64,000 bases of DNA from positions 1-64,000 of the forward strand of contig JBGSOQ010000172.1 of NCBI GenBank assembly GCA_041739035.1, in the 5' to 3' direction. The notes beneath the pieces are model-generated. The model was not told the origin of the DNA. It searched no databases and worked only from the letters and a program-made list of their open reading frames with translations. The position numbers were made by a program, and so were the translations under genes. Below are positions 61,932 to 64,000 of the stretch, in pieces. This DNA is from XYD12-FULL-36-8 sp041739035 (GTDB lineage: Bacteria > Bacteroidota > Ignavibacteria > Ignavibacteriales > Ignavibacteriaceae). Every line of letters begins with the position of its first letter. The first letter of the stretch is position 1.

Positions 61932-64000
61932 CTACGCTTTCTTCTTCTCCATTTTGGCTGACTTCTTTTTCTTTTCTCCCTTGGGTGAGTAGTAGTAATA
62001 GTATTTGTAGTAGCCGTCGTAGCCCGATTTTGTGCTGAAGTAATTAAGCACCGCACCTATAAGAAAAGAACTTTCGTTTTTGATAAGATGAGTAGCCCGT
62101 TCAAGCAAGTCCTTATCAGTTTTTTTGAATGTCACAACTAGAATTGAACCATCCACTTTTCTTGCAAGTATTTCGGCATCTGTAACGGCAACTATGGGTG
62201 GTGAGTCGATGATCACATAATCAAATTCATTTCTTACCTTAGCAATAAGATCTTCCATCTGGGGCGAATCTAAAACTTCGGAAGGATTATGGACAATGGT
62301 ACCCGCTGTGATTAAGCTAAGATTTTTTATGCTGGTTGCCTTCAGTACTTTTTCAAATGATACTTCACCAAAAAGGTAATCCACTAATCCCGGTGTTCTT
62401 TCTTTTTCAAATACTACGTGCAGCCGCGGCTTTCTAAGGTCCGCATCTATAAGTAACGTTCTTTTATTGCTATGAGCAAAACTGCCTGCAAGATTCAAAG
62501 CTATAGTTGATTTTCCCTCCTGCGGGGCGGGGGAGGTGATAAGAATTGTTTTGAGCGCCTGCCTATCCATTTTGGAAAACTGTACGCGTGTTCTTAAAGC
62601 ACGTATAGTTTCGCTTGGAATTGAATCTGGATTTTTTTCTATAATCAAATCAGCACTGCTTGTGCCTTTGCCGTTTAATTGTTCAACTCTAGGCACCCAT
62701 GCCAATACATGTACATCCTTCTTTTCAATATCTTCGGGTGATTTTATTGTATCGTCAAAGTAATCTTTTGTGAGAACGTAGCCGAAGGCAAGTGCGAGGC
62801 CTGCTCCAAGTCCAATAAGCATTAGTAGCATTCGGTTGGGTTTAGCAGGTGAATCCGGTACCCTTGCATTATCAATAATCAGTACATTACCAGGCTGAGA
62901 TTGTTCATTAATAAGAGCTTCCTGATATTTTTCTTCAACCAATGTATAAAGTTTTTCGTTGGATTCACGGGTTCTCTTAAATCTTGCAAGCTCAATAGTT
63001 GTTTTAGGCAGTCTGTTAAACTTTGCCTCATAGCTTTTTACTATACCGCTTAAGCTTGTTATTTTGCTGTTTAAAGATTGATTTTTAACCTCTTCCTCAA
63101 TAATTTTTTGAGATGTTCTTCTAACTTCCTCGGGGCTGCTGGCAAAAATGCCTGCCTTAAGCACTTTAATTTTATCATCTAATTTCTGTTTGAGGTCGTA
63201 TATCTTGATGTCGTACTCTTTTACTTTCTGCGAAACGTCTATACCTGGTTCTAATTTTGCAAGAGCAAGGTCTTTATTTAATTGTAATTCGGATATCTGA
63301 TTCTGTAAAGCGGTTATATATGTTTCTGAAGTAACGCTCTCAAGGTATTCAGCGAGTTTAGGATCCTGCTTTGCGAGTTCACTTTTATAAGTGCTTAAGA
63401 CTTGATTTGAACCGGTTAATTCAATCCTTGCCGCATTCATCTGTGCTTCAAATTGTGATAATTGTTCTATCAGTGACTGGGCCTGCTCATCGAGTGCAAC
63501 TATACCGCCTTTTTCCTGGAAAGCCCGCAGCGTATCTTCTGCCTTGTTAAGCTGAGCTTTTTTCTCGGCACGCTGCTCATCAAGAAAGTTGCGTAAATAA
63601 GTCAGCTGGTTCCGGTTTATTTCAAGGTTATAAGTTCTGTAAATATTTGCATAGACAGATGCAATAATTGCGGCTTCCTGCGGCGACGGAGATTCAGTGG
63701 AGATATCAACTATATCCAGCCCTCTCTTTTGTTCAACTGTTACAATCTTTGCTAGCAGTCCTTCTATCTGGGCGTCGCTGAGAAATGATTTAAGCTGCAT
63801 GCCGGGTTCTAATCGATATAAAAGTTTAAACTCCTCTTTGGATGTTGAACTGTTGAATGAATCCACTAATGCTATTCTTACTCTTTCACGAAGATCATGA
63901 CTTTTAAGTATTTCTATTTCGTTAGCAATAAACCTATCGTTGCCAAAATCACTCATTCCAGGCATGAGCGGGGTTTCAAGAACATTTCCTCCGGCTTTTG
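61932..64000 (-). CDS. wzc: Wzc-type polysaccharide co-polymerase with BY-kinase domain (5' end off the window)
   Basis: Over 680 residues are visible and the frame is open to the window edge, so the internal ATG at 63965 is not the start. Residues from about 70 to 350 are long coiled coils of the GNVR/Wzz type (DEQRAEKKAQLNKAEDTLRA). A membrane segment follows near RMLLMLIGLGAGLALAFGYV. The kinase has Walker A in SPAPQEGKSTIALNLAG, Walker A' in LLIDADLRKPRLH and Walker B in YVIIDSPPIV. The C-terminus has a tyrosine cluster (YDGYYKYYYYYSPKG), the autophosphorylation site. It sets glycan chain length and couples assembly to export. Confidence 0.9.
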   Translation of the reverse strand, partial: KAGGNVLETPLMPGMSDFGNDRFIANEIEILKSHDLRERVRIALVDSFNSSTSKEEFKLLYRLEPGMQLKSFLSDAQIEGLLAKIVTVEQKRGLDIVDISTESPSPQEAAIIASVYANIYRTYNLEINRNQLTYLRNFLDEQRAEKKAQLNKAEDTLRAFQEKGGIVALDEQAQSLIEQLSQFEAQMNAARIELTGSNQVLSTYKSELAKQDPKLAEYLESVTSETYITALQNQISELQLNKDLALAKLEPGIDVSQKVKEYDIKIYDLKQKLDDKIKVLKAGIFASSPEEVRRTSQKIIEEEVKNQSLNSKITSLSGIVKSYEAKFNRLPKTTIELARFKRTRESNEKLYTLVEEKYQEALINEQSQPGNVLIIDNARVPDSPAKPNRMLLMLIGLGAGLALAFGYVLTKDYFDDTIKSPEDIEKKDVHVLAWVPRVEQLNGKGTSSADLIIEKNPDSIPSETIRALRTRVQFSKMDRQALKTILITSPAPQEGKSTIALNLAGSFAHSNKRTLLIDADLRKPRLHVVFEKERTPGLVDYLFGEVSFEKVLKATSIKNLSLITAGTIVHNPSEVLDSPQMEDLIAKVRNEFDYVIIDSPPIVAVTDAEILARKVDGSILVVTFKKTDKDLLERATHLIKNESSFLIGAVLNYFSTKSGYDGYYKYYYYYSPKGEKKKKSAKMEKKKA

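Overview
The window is AT-rich and looks like a chromosome segment of an FCB-group bacterium, most likely Ignavibacteriota or a close relative. Three things point there. The large secreted protein at 9819-12395 ends in a type IX secretion sorting domain with the NYPNPFNPVT signature. The MNT gene at 13585-14205 has a Bacteroidota-type promoter (TTTG, 19 nt, TATCTTTG) upstream. The intergenic repeats resemble those of that group. No rRNA, tRNA, CRISPR array or transposase gene was seen.

Layout. (1) 1-4200: one edge of a surface-polysaccharide region, with a partial WbpB/WlbA dehydrogenase, a membrane-anchored sugar-phosphate transferase and an O-antigen ligase/polymerase. (2) 4200-22000: an accessory stretch. 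Small toxin-antitoxin (TA) modules (RelE/ParE, HicAB, MNT-HEPN, YafQ-like, HicAB) are separated by long non-coding arrays of palindromic repeats. It also holds a T9SS-exported GLUG-repeat protein, a GT-C-like membrane protein and a small outer-membrane barrel. The arrays contain a family of about 180-bp elements whose nested stems vary with compensating changes while one internal loop stays constant. (3) 22052-51866: a tightly packed leftward polysaccharide operon. It has a full UDP-L-FucNAc set (CapE/F/G = FnlA/B/C), a second UDP-GlcNAc 2-epimerase, a PglE/PglD-like aminotransferase and acetyltransferase pair, a Wzx flippase, a Wzy-like polymerase and many GT4 glycosyltransferases. It also has an unusual decoration set: two CapA proteins, two ATP-grasp enzymes, two NodB-like deacetylases, a FemAB-like transferase, a GNAT, an asparagine-synthase homologue and a class II amidotransferase fused to a PP-loop sugar amidotransferase. 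(4) 52696-61583: a second TA island (AbiEii, orphan antitoxins, two MNT/HEPN-type pairs, MazEF, HigA with a possible toxin remnant, an AAA ATPase and a GIY-YIG protein) with several eroded members and direct repeats. (5) 61932-64000: the Wzc-type polysaccharide co-polymerase/tyrosine kinase, cut by the window edge.

How the genes work together. The polysaccharide genes describe a Wzx/Wzy pathway. Nucleotide sugars (FucNAc, an epimerised HexNAc, a 4-amino or 4-acetamido sugar, possibly an amidinated uronate) are made and assembled on lipid carrier by the sugar-phosphate transferase and GT4 enzymes. The product is flipped by Wzx, polymerised by Wzy and length-controlled by Wzc. The decoration genes suggest amide or amino-acid substituents on the glycan, which is an inference. 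All TA modules lie on the minus strand like the operon, and several are bracketed by direct repeats that include the 3' end of a neighbouring gene. A fragment of the sugar amidotransferase gene also sits 7.4 kb from the intact copy. Together these show that the flanks of the polysaccharide locus have been repeatedly duplicated and rearranged.
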